Assembly (NCBI GenBank): GCA_038503065.1
Contig: JBCAMK010000022.1
Coordinates: forward strand, 186,001 to 250,000
Length of the DNA stretch: 64,000 bases
Reading direction: 5' to 3'
Origin: Paragyromitra xinjiangensis
Taxonomy: Eukaryota; Ascomycota; Pezizomycetes; Pezizales; Discinaceae
Part shown: piece after piece, positions 1-11,900 of the stretch
Position numbering within the stretch: position 1 is the stretch's first letter
How the letters are laid out: every line of letters starts with the position of its first letter
Translations under genes and position numbers: made by a program
Notes under the pieces: generated by a model
Database searches by the model: none
What the model saw: the letters and a program-made list of their open reading frames with translations, nothing else
What the model was told of the DNA's origin: nothing

Positions 1-776
1 AAATGGTAGTGAAACTGCTACTAGAAAACGGGGCTGATATCAACGCAAAGACTGAAGGCGGATGGACACCACTCTACTCAGCAGCTGGCCAAGGACACGA
101 AATGGTAGTGAAACTGCTACTAGAAAACGGGGCTGATATCAACGCAAATACTGAAGGCGGATGGACACCACTCCACTCAGCAGCTTACCAAGGACACGAA
201 ATGGTAGTGAAACTGCTACTAGAAAACGGGGCTGATATCGACGCAAAGACTAAAGACGGACAGACACCACTCTACGCAGCAGCTCGCAAAGGACACGAAA
301 TGGTAGCGAAACTGCTACTAGAAAACGGGGTTGATATCAACGCAGCAGATGAAGACGGGTGGACACCACTCTACACAGCAGCTAGCCAAGGACACGAAAT
401 GGTAGCGAAACTGCTACTAGAAAATGGGGCTGATATCAACGCAGCAGATGAAGACGGGTGGACACCACTCTACACGGCAGCTAGCCAAGGACACGAAATG
501 GTAGTGAAACTACTACTAGAAAACGGGGCAGATATCAACGCAAAGAACTCGAGCGGATCAACCCCACTTCATAGTGCGATTGGCAATTCGGCTCCAATTG
601 AGCTAGTAAAATTACTTATCGCGAAAGGAGCCCTGTTGGATGCTAAGGACAACTTGGGCAATACACCGTTGAGATTAGCAACAAAGATTGGCAACAAAGA
701 GATTTCAAAGTTGTTGGGAAAAGAGTTAGGAATCAGTAGTTTCCGTCTTTCGAAATTTGGTCGCTTTTCACTATAG
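1..776 (+). CDS. Ankyrin-repeat protein, C-terminal part (5' end outside window)
   Basis: The frame is open from the window edge to the TAG at 774-776, so only the C-terminal ~257 residues are visible. It consists of 33-residue ankyrin repeats (GADINAxxxxGWTPLxxAA.QGHEMVVKLLLEN pattern), with units beginning near 3, 102, 201, 300, 399 and 498 and at least one more divergent repeat before a short non-repeat tail ending GRFSL. Ankyrin repeats are protein-binding scaffolds. In filamentous fungi, long arrays of nearly identical repeats are often the sensor end of NLR/STAND-type proteins, but the N-terminal domain that would show this lies upstream. The first five units are almost identical at nucleotide level while the last two have diverged, suggesting recent internal duplication or gene conversion. 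The ankyrin identity is secure; the overall function is unknown. Confidence 0.93.
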   Translation, partial: MVVKLLLENGADINAKTEGGWTPLYSAAGQGHEMVVKLLLENGADINANTEGGWTPLHSAAYQGHEMVVKLLLENGADIDAKTKDGQTPLYAAARKGHEMVAKLLLENGVDINAADEDGWTPLYTAASQGHEMVAKLLLENGADINAADEDGWTPLYTAASQGHEMVVKLLLENGADINAKNSSGSTPLHSAIGNSAPIELVKLLIAKGALLDAKDNLGNTPLRLATKIGNKEISKLLGKELGISSFRLSKFGRFSL

Positions 777-1399
777 GCTCTATGGCGTGTGTCGATTTAT
801 GTGGTTGACTTAGTGGCTTCTCTCTCATATTTCTTAAAACTATGGCAATCTAGTTTCTTCTTGCGTCATACTATCGTGGTGATCGCATTCTACTTTTTCT
901 TAATTTGACTAATACCACAAGCGTATTGGGGTTGAATATCATGTAACTGCTACGGAATACCTTGCGGGAACTATCATATCGGATGGAATCAGCTGCAAGC
1001 CCATACCACACCCCAATTGCTAGACTAATAGCGATAAACGGCAAGAATGAACTAATCGCCTCAAGTCTCTGAGGGTTAGAAATCCCGGGGAGGGAAGAAA
1101 ACGGGAGAGGGAAGAAAGCAAGAAAAGAAAAGGGATCAGGTATGAGTCCACTATAGTCACCATAGCCACTAGTATTTAACCCACACCGAGGCCTGACCAA
1201 GGGCAGCTTAAGTTGGCCTACAGTCTCGTGCCCAGCCCCATTCACGCAACGTGTTACGTCTGTAAGGTCTGGGGCAATAAAAAGCTCGGGGCTAGTCCGA
1301 AGTCCGAAAAAAGGTCCGGAGGCTCTCGGGGAGGGCTTTTCCCTTCCGAAGGTACCAGTATTTCTATGGCACTTCCTCGCAAACTTAAGTGCCCAATTA

Positions 1400-1580
1400 C
1401 CTCCGAACCCCCCCCCCTCCCCCAGAACCTGGAGATTTTTACCTTCTAGAGCCCCCCAAGGGTAAAAAAATTATACACGACTTACCAGTAAAACCAAGTA
1501 CCGATTACCCCCGAAGATTCGAGGCTCCAGGGGTCCGAAAGGCCCGAAAAAGTCCTCATAAAACCCGGAAGGGTAAGTAA
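1400..1580 (-). repeat. Dispersed repeat, copy inverted relative to 2745-2950
   Basis: Read on the minus strand this stretch aligns with 2745-2950 on the plus strand. Both run from a GTACTTGxTTTTAC start, through a G-rich tract, to a shared word AAAAATCTCCAGG. The match is imperfect. It contains C and G homopolymer runs, and the plus-strand open frames across it are not believable coding sequence. Confidence 0.5.
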
Positions 1581-2744
1581 ATAAGCCCCTACCCTACGGT
1601 ACGTAGCAGCTGCAGTAGGGGATTAGAACGAACCTATAGCCTAGCCAGCCTATGGCAATTATGAACGAAACTTGGCCGCTCTGAAAAGAATAATTTTGGA
1701 TGCGACTCTTGAACGAGAAGCGGGATAGAAGATCTCGTACTTGTGGAAAGTGTCAGATGCAAACTCGAACCTTCAGACAGACCTATCGAGGAATTATGTA
1801 AAGCTGGTTTTAACGATGATAGCCACCGTCTCCATACATTTTGAAGCTTACTCTATGGGATACTTAAGGTGGCTCCGGATTTTGGGGTGGCCGTGTGGGG
1901 GGTGGGGGAGAACGAGGGATGATGGTGAGGAGGAACACAAAAAGAACAGACATAAGCCTTTAAATGGCCGATCCCGTAAGATCTAATGAGTTTTGCTACT
2001 AGGAAGACTCGCAGAATTCATATAACACAGATAAGGGAATGGAAAAAATAGCTTCCAAAGTTTAAAGAGTTAAATACTCATATATTATCACTCATATTTT
2101 GCGGGAACAACCAGACAGACAGATAGATTGATTGATTGATTCATTACGTGCATCCAACCACTTGGGCTATGGTGCGAACAACCACATAGATAACTGGATA
2201 CATGTAGATAATCTATTAGATAGGGAACAACCAGGGAACAGCACAACAACAAACTCCTGCAGACTGAGACAAAGCTAGTCTCATGCCCAGTTCCATACAT
2301 GCAGCTCGCTGCGTACCATAGGGTCTAGAGCAATAATTACATGTATCCAAGCTTAGCTAATTCCTTTCTCGGACATCCTCACACCTCTAAAGCTTCAACG
2401 AGCTTTCAGAACGTAACTAATCAGCATAGTCGCGTTCAACGAATTGCTGCAGTTTTTGGGGTATCGATACAACAGGGTATTACAAACCATTAACAATCGG
2501 TTATGAGAACATTTATTATTCAATAAACAAGGAAACGTCTTATCCCTCGAAGTAATAGCAGCATGCTCTCTATCATGATGCCAGTGCGATTTAGTTTCAG
2601 TTGTAGGAGATACGATAGAGTGTAGAGTACCAGTGAGAGCGGGATTCATAACGCCTCATTGTATCGATACATGTATCTCAGAAACCGCAGCCGCTTGTTG
2701 AACGCGACTGTACTTCATTTTGCTGGGGAGTTACATACAACCAC

Positions 2745-2950
2745 TTATACCCCCGGGCAGAAAAATCCCCGAATTCTATGGGTTTTGGGGGTAACCAGTA
2801 CTTGATTTTACCAGCAAGCCACACAGTCACTTATACCTTCAGGAGGCTGCAGCAGGCAAAAATCTCCAGGCTCCCGCAGAAATCCCCCTCAGCAGAAAAA
2901 AAAAACCCAGAGAGCCTCCGGGGGGTTTATTGTCGTACGGTAGGCAGCAT
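2745..2950 (+). repeat. Dispersed repeat, partner of 1400-1580
   Basis: Plus-strand copy sharing GTACTTG, TTTTAC and AAAAATCTCCAGG in the same order as the minus strand of 1400-1580. It is diverged, with no visible coding capacity and no clear terminal repeats. Confidence 0.5.
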
Positions 2951-3179
2951 GGGGCTTAAGACAAAAAACTATGACGTCAATCATCCTCTGATTTCCGAGG
3001 AAACTTCGGTGGGGTGTTTCCCAATTTGTAGCTATGGCTGTTGTTTTGCGTTTTGGTTATTTTAGCGGAGGATCGGTATGGACGGGGGAAGGTACGCGGT
3101 GGGATAATCGCTTTGACAATAATAAGTGTAAAATATTAATTATTTAGAGGGAATAATTCATCAGTCACGAAAAGATTGT

Positions 3180-3640
3180 AGAGATAGGGTGGGAAAGCGA
3201 TGATGATGAGGGGATGAGGATGGTGGTGGTGATGATGGTGGTGATGGTGGTGGTGATGGCGGTGATGGCGGTGATGGTGATGATGGTGATGTTGATGAAC
3301 TAACTCGATGCTGATACACCATAGCAGGGGTTGTATGTATTTACTCAGCGGAATAAATGTGTGAGTGGGTGGGTGGGTGGGCAAGCTTAGATACACGTGA
3401 TCGAGTGGGTGATGAGCCAGCGGACGGTGATGGAACAAGAAAAATATGGGTAGATGGGTGGGGTGGATGGATCGATAAGATTGGTGGAGATGCATGACGA
3501 GGGGATGGATGGGTGGGTGGGTGGGTGGGTACATGTAAACGAAAGAGCGGATGGGTGGGGAGAGGAAGTCTAGAGAGATGACGAAGTGAAAAGATGGGTG
3601 GGTGGGTGGGTACATGGAGATGAACGAGCAGATGGGGAAG
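3180..3640. repeat. GAT/GGT trinucleotide and GGGT tetranucleotide microsatellites
   Basis: 3180-3300 is dominated by GATGGTGGT-type triplets. 3355-3620 holds several GGGTGGGTGGGT runs separated by less regular sequence. The minus-strand frame across them reads as poly-His and Pro/His-rich sequence, which is the expected translation of such repeats and not evidence for a gene. Confidence 0.85.
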
Positions 3641-3924
3641 TTTGGTAGATATATGTAGATGAAACAGCAGACAGGTGGGGGAGAGGAGTCCAGAGACACG
3701 ACGAAGTAAACAAACCCACAGATCACGAAGAACGAGCGGACAGGTTTTGATAAGAGCAGATGTAATGGTAGATACACAACGTGTGAATAGGTGAATGAGA
3801 TGATCGATTGAATGTTGATGTTAGACACAGCGAAAGGAAATATGAGGAGATAGCTAACCAAGTGAATAAATTATGAAACGAATCTATCAACGAAAAAGCA
3901 CATGAATGTGTGGCACGAACCCGG

Positions 3925-4860
3925 TGATATAGAATAAATGGTTTGAAAGAGATGGGTTAATGACAAGAGATCATCGACAAGCAGACAGAACAATAAGAAA
4001 GAAGAGATGTTTTGATGGAAAGAAACCATCAACAAGTACAGAATAAATGGTCTAAAAGGGACGGATTAATGACAAGAGGTCATCAACAAGTACAGAATAA
4101 ATGGTCTAAAAGGGATGGGTTAATGACAAGAGGTCATCGACAGAAAAACTGAATAAATGGGTAGAAGAGATGGGTCAATGAAAAGAGATCATCGACAAGT
4201 AGACAGAACAATAAGAAAGAAGAGATGTTTTGATAGAAAGAAACCATCGACAAGTACAGAATAAATGGTCTAAAAGGGATGGGTTAATGACAAGAGGTCA
4301 TCAGCAAGTATAGAATAAATGGTTCAAAAGGGATGAGTTAATGACAAGAGGTCATCGACAGAAAATCTGAATAAATGGGTAGAAGAGATGGGTTAATGAA
4401 AAGAGATCATCGACAGAACAATAAGAAAGAAGAGATGTTTTGATGGAAAGAAACCATCGACAAGTACAGAATAAATGGTCTAAAAGGGATGGGTTAATGA
4501 CAAGAGGTCATCAACAAGTACAGAATAAATGGTTCAAAAGGGACGGGCTAATGACAAGAGGTCATCGACAGAAAATCTGAATAAATGGGACAAAAGAGAT
4601 GGGCGAATGACAAGAGGTCATCGACAGAAAATCTGAATAAATGGTTTAAAAGGGATGGGTTAATGACAAGAGGTCATCGACAGAAAAACTGAATAAATGG
4701 TTGAAAAGGGATGGGTTAATGACAAGAGGTCATCGACAGAAAAACTGAATAAATGGTTGAAAAGGGATGGGTTAATGACAAGAGGTCATCGACAGAAAAA
4801 CTGAATAAATGGGTTAAAAGGGACGGGAGAATGAAAATAAACCACCGACAAGCAGACAGA
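3925..4860. repeat. Minisatellite array, ~56-bp unit, about 14 copies
   Basis: The word GAATAAATGG recurs roughly every 52-65 bp (near 3931, 4031, 4095, 4151, 4258, 4314, 4369, 4470, 4523, 4578, 4635, 4690, 4746 and 4802). It is followed by AAAGGGATGGGTTAATGACA and AGAGGTCATCGACAG. Some units carry an extra segment (AAGAAAGAAGAGATGTTTTG, seen three times), giving a higher-order pattern. Every unit contains stop codons, so the array is non-coding. Confidence 0.92.
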
Positions 4861-5082
4861 ATAGTGAAAACGAATCTGGTGATAAGTAGACAGGCTTAAT
4901 GGAGTATGAGTCGATATGAGAAAACAAATGAAATAAAATGTTCGATCCGTATACAAATGAATCATCAAGAAACAACACAAGACAGAATGAATTAATGAAA
5001 AGTTGAATCAAGTAAACAATGATGAATCGTTAAACATGACAGGAGGAGTAGGCACATCGTAAGATGAACGAAACTAGCCATC

Positions 5083-5238
5083 AAACCAGCGTCCCAATAA
5101 GGGAGCTCAAAAGATCCTTTTAAACTGGCGTCCCAATAAGGGAGCTCAAAAGATCCTTTTAAACTGGCGTCCCAATAAGGGAGCTCAGAAGACCCTATTA
5201 AACTGGCGTCCCAATAAGGGAGCTCAGAAGACTGTATA
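5083..5238. repeat. Tandem repeat, 39-bp unit, 4 copies
   Basis: Four near-perfect consecutive units, each containing GGCGTCCCAATAAGGGAGCT. Differences lie mainly in the AT-rich linker. The array lies between the 56-bp and ~115-bp arrays. Confidence 0.92.
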
Positions 5239-5252
5239 CTCCGCGAAAAGAA

Positions 5253-5303
5253 ATGTTCCTCAAAATGGGTGTGCAGAACTTGTACACCGATATTGAGGAA
5301 CAG
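5253..5303. repeat. Short hairpin between two satellite arrays
   Basis: TGTTCCTCAA at the left end is matched by TTGAGGAACA at the right, with a second complementary block (GGTGT / ACACC) inside. The result is an imperfect ~50-bp hairpin. Confidence 0.7.
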
Positions 5304-5307
5304 ATAG

Positions 5308-5930
5308 ATAGATCGATTGTTGAATATGATAGCCGGAGTCGACAGGTGGATTAATGATCAACTCATCCGCAGGCACGTCGAGAATTAAACCAGTGAATAA
5401 TTTCCTAAAAATTCTTCGGAAACCAGATCGACCGTTGAATAAAACATCTGGATGGGTTGATGATATCGATCAACTTATCCGCAGGTACGTCGAGAACTAA
5501 ACCAGTGAATATTTTTTAAAACGTTCTCGGAGGCCGGGTCGAGCGTTGAATGTGATAGCCGGATGGGTTGATGATCAACTCATCTACGCGCAGGTACGGA
5601 GTTAAACTGGTGAATATTTTGTCGATAGTTTTTCGGAAACCAGGTCGATTGTTGAATAAGATAACCATCCGCGCGCAGGTACGGAGTTAAACTGGTGAAT
5701 ATTTTGTCGATAGTTTTTCGGAAACCAGATCGATTGTTGAATGGGATAACTGGACTGATGGGTCGACGATCAATTGCAACCCATCCGCAGGCACGGAGTT
5801 AAACTGGTGAATAATTCCCCGGAAATTCTTCGGATGCCAGATCTGCGAATGGCACACCGTGATCGAAACATCGGAAGGCAGGCAAACAGATCGTTGAATA
5901 AAACTTTCTGCGTGGAAGACATTCAAAGAC
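5308..5930. repeat. Tandem repeat, ~100-120-bp unit, about 5 diverged copies
   Basis: Repeated ordered words are GATCGATTGTTGAATA, GATGGGTTGATGATC, ATCCGCAGG, ACGGAGTTAAACTGGTGAAT and TTCGGAAACCAG. Copies vary in length, and some lack the middle segment. Non-coding. Confidence 0.88.
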
Positions 5931-7790
5931 CCCATATTTTGGACCGACAGACAGATCGTCTAATGATCTGCTCAGTACACACGTAGAGGTAAACTGATTA
6001 ATAAAATTTTAACCAAGCTATTAGAGGGGTAAATCGACTAATAAAATTTTAAACCGAGCTGTAGGAGGGGTAACTCGGTTTAACATTTTAAACTCTTAAA
6101 CATCCTCGAACGAGAATGTTAAAGAGCTTCCGAGCGATCGTATCGGCACGGTCCCACTTAATATAAGCGGTCCGTTTTTTAAGATAGCCCGCGGCCGAGG
6201 GAGGATAGTCGATCTTTTTAGAAGCATCGAAGTAGCCGATCGCGAATGAAAACGCGTTTTCTTCGGAAGACGTTCGAGGTGAAGGTCGTACATTTGCTCC
6301 GGTAACCGTTTGAATAAAAAAAAAGTTTTATCGGCATTTCAGCGGGTGAATATGCACGATAGCTATGTATAACGTTAGTAGAGTCATCACAGACAGTGGA
6401 AGGGAGGAGGGAGGAGGGGCAATAAAATTCCCATTTCCAAGATGGTAAGTATGCAAACAATTGAAGAGAAACGCGCAAACAAGGGAGGGATTATTTGTTA
6501 ACGGAATTAAAGTGTACACATACCCTACACGAAGCCAGCTAATGGCCAACTCGGTAACCAACGAAACATTCAGCGTGAATATTCCGATTTAGGTTCTAAC
6601 GCGTTGAACAGTTAGAAAATGTTTGTGATATCCGAACGACAGAACGAAGATAGACGATGAAGACAGATAAGAAAGTGATAGTCAAACAGTTATAAAACGT
6701 CCGTGACACCCGAACAGCAAGTATAAACCAAACGATAAGATAGCTATATACATAAAGGTAGACAAGGAAAGAAGAAAAATCAGGAAAGAGTAAATAACAC
6801 AAGAGAAGATTAACTTACCACGATGCTGGCCAAACCAAAAAAGTTAAATGCTTCTCGCGAAGCTTATTACTGCCTACTTATTCCAAGAGCTTAATATTCT
6901 CTTTTTCGGAAAACTACTCATAAACGAACGTAAGCATATAGACCAAGATAAACGACAAAGGAGGAAGGGGAACCAAATCACAAGAGTCAACTTACCAAGT
7001 AGGCAGCCAAAACCCAAACGCTGAATAGCGTTTCGGTTAGGCCTGTGTAAACTAATGTAAGCACACAGACCAAGTAGAACAAACCAAGAAGTAGGGAATA
7101 CGTACTGTTTTTCAAAGTTGAATGACCTACGCGTTTCTATAGACGAACGTAAGCATGTGGATTAAACCACAGACGGGAAGGTAGAGGACGCACCCGATCT
7201 CGAAGGCAGGTAAATCTATGAATAAATGTTAGCATACAAGTCGAGGCACAGACAGGAACATAATGAATACAAACCCCGACAGGCAATGTCGGCATAACGC
7301 ACTTGGCGCGTGCCGACACTTCCCCCACTACCCCCCCGACCGACAATGTCGGCATAACGCACTTGGCGTGTGCAGACTTTTTGTTTCCCCCGTAGTTTTT
7401 CGCGATAGGATTGTGAATACTAAATAGTAGAGAGTCAGAACATAAGAACATTCTTCCAGGATAGATAAGAGAGAAACGAGTAGAGGGAAAAGTGTGAAGA
7501 GAGGTAGACTCACAAATTTTTGAATGGATAAATCAATAGTGAAACTATTAGGAGTTGGATATTTTAAAGCAGGAACAAACGTTTGAATAAAATGTCGAAT
7601 CCGGGAAAGTAAGCACGCAAATGCGTACCATTGTGAATATTTTTGATAGGAAAAAAGGGATAGGGATATGCTGGTAGGTGGGTATGTGAATATGTTGTAT
7701 GAATGAGGGGAGAAGGGAGGGGGGAATATGTGGGGACTATTCAACAATATGAAGGAAATGGTTTTGACGCTAGTCCTAAGTAGATACACC
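5931..7790. repeat. Diverged tandem and dispersed duplications
   Basis: Several pairs are visible. AATAAAATTTTAA followed by AGAGGGGTAAA or GGAGGGGTAA occurs twice at about 5996-6085. Related blocks around 6600 and 6690 both read GAACAGTTA/AAACAGTTA, then CGAACGAC or CGAACAGC. Blocks with ACGAACGTAAGCATATAGACC recur near 6930, 7050 and 7145. A block starting CAATGTCGGCATAACGCACT occurs at 7284 and again at 7344. No gene is evident. Confidence 0.7.
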
Positions 7791-8903
7791 AGGTGGCGCT
7801 CCCAGGAAATTTTTACTCTCCACCAAAAACCCCAATACAAAGCAATGCACATGACCTTTCACTCTTGGTAGAAGAGGATGCCTGCCTGAAGAGTTGCATA
7901 CCCATAAACCGAAGCCTCACCGCCGCAGCAGTCTTTGGCCAGGCTGAAGATACAGCATCGAGTTTGCAAAGGAACCCTCTACTCACATACACAATTACAT
8001 ACAGCTAACTCTCCCAATAAATATTCAGTCAGCTTATAAAGATATCTGCTCGATAGAGGTACAAGATCGCTCAGCTTCATATCCTTAAAGGCTTCGTAGA
8101 GATACCAACATTGATAATAAGTTGACCTCTTACCCTACTAATAAATTCAACTAATCTATCTACTTACTACTAATTTACAACTATTAGACTAGAACTAATA
8201 GCATATAGCACAGTAATAATCTAGAGAAGCAAATAACAGATCTTGTCGCGCAATCAACTTTCCCTAACACTTCACGAGCAAGCCCGAGATGTTGTGCACC
8301 GTCACTCGACTCTCACCTACTCAGACTCACGGCCACACCACCTCAATTACATGCAACCCTTAGGAGCTAGGTTACACTTGGATCTCGGGGTGTGAGACTA
8401 CCTTGAGCCGCAATCATCCGGGGCCGTCTCTCTACTGAGGTAACGAAGCCCAGTAGCAACATCCAACCACTTGGCTACCATACGAATATACATCGCGAAC
8501 GACGCAATCCATCTCTGGAAGGAGACCTCAGCTGCAGGTAACCGTACATATATGTATCTATCTATCTATGCAGGTAGCCAAAGCCATCATCCAGATAAAC
8601 CTCATCCTAGTTATCCGACTAATCATCATCACAGACTATCACTCGGTCATCTGGAGCTGCCACCGCGATCAACACTAATCCAACCCATAAAAGCAGCAGT
8701 CTTCCAAGGAGCAAATGCAGCACAAGCCACCTGAATCATTATTTTAAAAGACGAAATCTGCGTTTTTTACGCAATCTAAGAACCAGACCCGAGTTCCCCA
8801 AGTTCTAACCATATGCTCGCTTGACGCCTTTTTATATACAAACCCAAGCACGAACTACAAATAAAAGAATACTATACAATAAACTTACAAGACCTCCCCA
8901 CCA
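7791..8903. other. Intergenic DNA, nothing recognised
   Basis: AT-rich with a short TATC run near 8550. Only short, domain-free open frames are present. This is the 3' flank of the minus-strand PPR gene. Confidence 0.5.
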
Positions 8904-11900
8904 TTACTCCCCACCACTTTTCTTCCCACCCCGCCTCCAGTCCCGCTTCCTAGGGCGTCCGCTCTTGCTAGACCCCTTATCCCCCTCAAGGCCTACGTTT
9001 CCCCCCTTGGGTTCCGCGGCTTCTCCCCCAGACCTCCCTCCACTTTTCCCAGACCTCTCCTTCTTTAGCCTCTCGATCTCTTTCTCGGGCCTCCGATGAG
9101 ACCCTCTCTCCCCTTTCTCCCTATCTTTCTTAGGCCCCTTAGGCTCCTCCTCAGACTGCTTCCTCGCCGGTTCTCTCTTCTCCCCCTTCAACGACAGCCA
9201 ACCCCTCACTGTCTTTACCACATCCCCAATCTCCATCCCTGAATCCCTCATCTGCTCCCAGCACCATGTAATAACATCCTCCACCTCCTTCCTCTTCGGA
9301 TCCTTCCTTTTCCCCTTCCCCTCAACATCCCCTTCAACCCTCTCCATAATTCCCCTCAACTCCCCCTCCTCCACCATCTTCATCCTCAATAACTCCCTAA
9401 CAGCCGAATGCAACACAGTTCTAAAACTCCGTGCATCCCCCACAATCCTCCCCCCAACCTCCATCCCCCTCGTATGAAGCCGATGACACAATACCATCGC
9501 CTCCCTACACCCATCCCTCTTCGCCACCCCCCTCAACAAGATGTTGAACGAATCGGTCTCCAACCCAACCCCCGTCTGCAGATCAATCCGCAGCTTTTCC
9601 AACGCCCACCTCATCCGCGCCATATCCCCCACCCTCACAGCATAATCCAAAACCGTCACCCACGCAGCCCGCGGTATTTCACCCCCACCTTCCGCCTCCG
9701 CGAGCTTAAACCCAGCCTCCACATCCCGCTCAAGCTCATGTCGAACCAGCACAGCGACATTAACCCCATCCGGTTGAATCCCATCCTCTCTCATATCCAA
9801 CAACACCTGTTTCGCCAACTCCACCTCCCCAAACGCCAAATGTGCGTTCATCACACTGGTATAGGTAGCCTGGGTGATCGTTCTCCCCTCTCTCCGGCTC
9901 TTCCCCACCTCCGCTACAACATCACTATACAGTTCCCTCCCCCTCGACTCGACCGCCAGCGCCAACACCGCCGGTGCCACAGCAGGAAACTTATACGAAG
10001 CTCTGCCCAGCACCGGTGCCGTTCCATCCGCCTTAAACCTCACCAGCTCCCACGCCTGATTAAGCTTCCGATGTTTCACCAACAGTGTCAAATATCGAGC
10101 CGAAATCACCCCAGGTGCCGCTCGGGAAACTTGGATCTTCCTCACCCCACCATTCCACACCCGCATCGCACCAACGATGTTGTCGGCGGATATGTGCAGC
10201 ATGAGGGAGGAGTAATACATATCGGCAGCTTTCAAACGGTCTCCAAACTCCCATGTCAGTCCTGCGCTGACTTCGGTTACTTCGGCGTTTTTACTCCATG
10301 TGAGTGCGGGGTGGCGGAGGAGGCGGAGGAGGGTTTCCCGTCGCATGGGGTGGGCTTGGGCGTGGGTTAGGATGGTTTTAAACATGGCTTCGAGGCCACG
10401 GCCTTCGGAGGTGGAGTCGACGACTGCGTCGGCGATTGCGGGGAGGATCCAGTCGGGGAGGGTGAGTGGGTGGGTGGTGATTGGCGGGGGGTGGAGGGAG
10501 TGACCTGGGAGACTGAATTGTGAGGCGATGGGGGAGGTGGATAGGGGGGTGGAGGGGTGAGTTATTGCTTTCGCAGCGTATTCGGAGGGGTAGAGAGCGA
10601 TGTAGTCTATAAACGACCAAGTGTTATGCGGGGCCTCGTGCTCGGAGAGAGATGCCATGTATTTAACGACCGAAACACCAATGTTCCCATATCCCGCCTC
10701 GATAATAGCTGTTAAGATCAGCTCCAACCAGACCTCACGTTCAGAATACGCAATTGGACGATCATCAGGGCGGGTAGATATATCAGTCGTGCCACTCCCC
10801 CATACATCAAGCGTATACCTCGCACGGGGTACCTCCATCCCACGATACTCCCCAACAACCCCAAGCCTCGCCGCCTCCCCCGCAACCATAGCCTCCTGAG
10901 CACGCCACACCGCATCCGCCAACGACGCCAAGATACGAGGCCGCAACACATGAAGTCTCGGGTACCGATCAAACGCATAGAGCGCCTCGGGCATAAAATC
11001 CGCCGTATGGCAGTACGCCAGTATCTGCCTTGCAGTCGGTAAAAGATCCGTATGTCGATCCCCCATTCCATCCTTCCTATCTCCCCCCGGTGTTTCCTCG
11101 GCCGCACGTAAGACCATCCCACAGAGACTACCGAGGACAATACCGAAGCCGCGGCGACGACGTTCTATATCGCGTTTGACCTTTTTATCTGTGACGGCCC
11201 AGAGACCGGAGCGGCCGGCGATAGCCGGTGATGGGATTGCGCCGTCTGTGGTGCGTGGGGGCTCGCGCGTGTTGCTGAACGCGGTGTATTTGGTTCCTTC
11301 GAAAACGCTCTGGGATGCGTTGGGTGGGTATTCGAATGCGGGCTCGAGGAGCGCGCGGATGATCCAGACGGCGTGTTGCCATTTTCCTTGGGCGACGAGT
11401 TCGGTTATGAGGTCGTGTTTGTGGCCCCAGGCGCGCTCGAGGAGAAAGAGGAGTTTTTCGAGGTCTTCGGGGGTGTCGGGGGTGTCGGTGGGTTGAGTGC
11501 GGAGTTGCGGTGGGAGGAAGGGACCTGTGAGGAGGGTTTCTATCCACGCGGGCATGTACCGGGGGTTGGTATAGGGTGGTTTCGGCGGGACGGAGAAGCC
11601 ATAGAGGAGGGGGAATTTGTGATCGGGGAGGAGGTCGGCGTGTGGTGGGAAACGGGGGTCGAGGTCTGAAGGGGGGTGGAGGGGTGGTGGTGGCGGTGGC
11701 GGTGGTACTGGCTCTGGCGCTGGTGGGGGGAGTTCGTGGGTGAGGTTCTTGATCCAGTCGCGGTCTGTGATTTTAGAGCGGCTGCCTGCTGCTCGCGGGG
11801 AGATTGTCGTAAATGTGCGTGACGAAGGTGGATTGGGGTTTATTCGAGATGTTCTATCTTCAATCAGCACCAGTACCAAATTCTCCGATGAGCTGAAGAC

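Larger units (their letters stand above)
777..3135. other. Intergenic DNA with dispersed repeats
   Basis: No convincing gene is seen. Open frames here are short, lack recognisable domains and overlap repeats. The stretch holds two members of an inverted repeat pair (about 1400-1580 and 2745-2950), two minus-strand copies of a short dispersed repeat (about 1215-1275 and 2272-2340), a short GATT run near 2130, and three TACATGTA palindromes at 2199, 2338 and 2668. Confidence 0.6.

Noticed and set aside
3136..3861. 241-residue minus-strand frame with poly-His
   Set aside because: It is the translation of GAT/GGT and GGGT microsatellites. Composition is explained by the repeats, with no domain or gene context.
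9408..10370. Long plus-strand frame opposite the PPR gene
   Set aside because: A shadow of the GC-rich coding strand. His/Pro/Arg-rich with no domain, and fully inside the PPR coding sequence.
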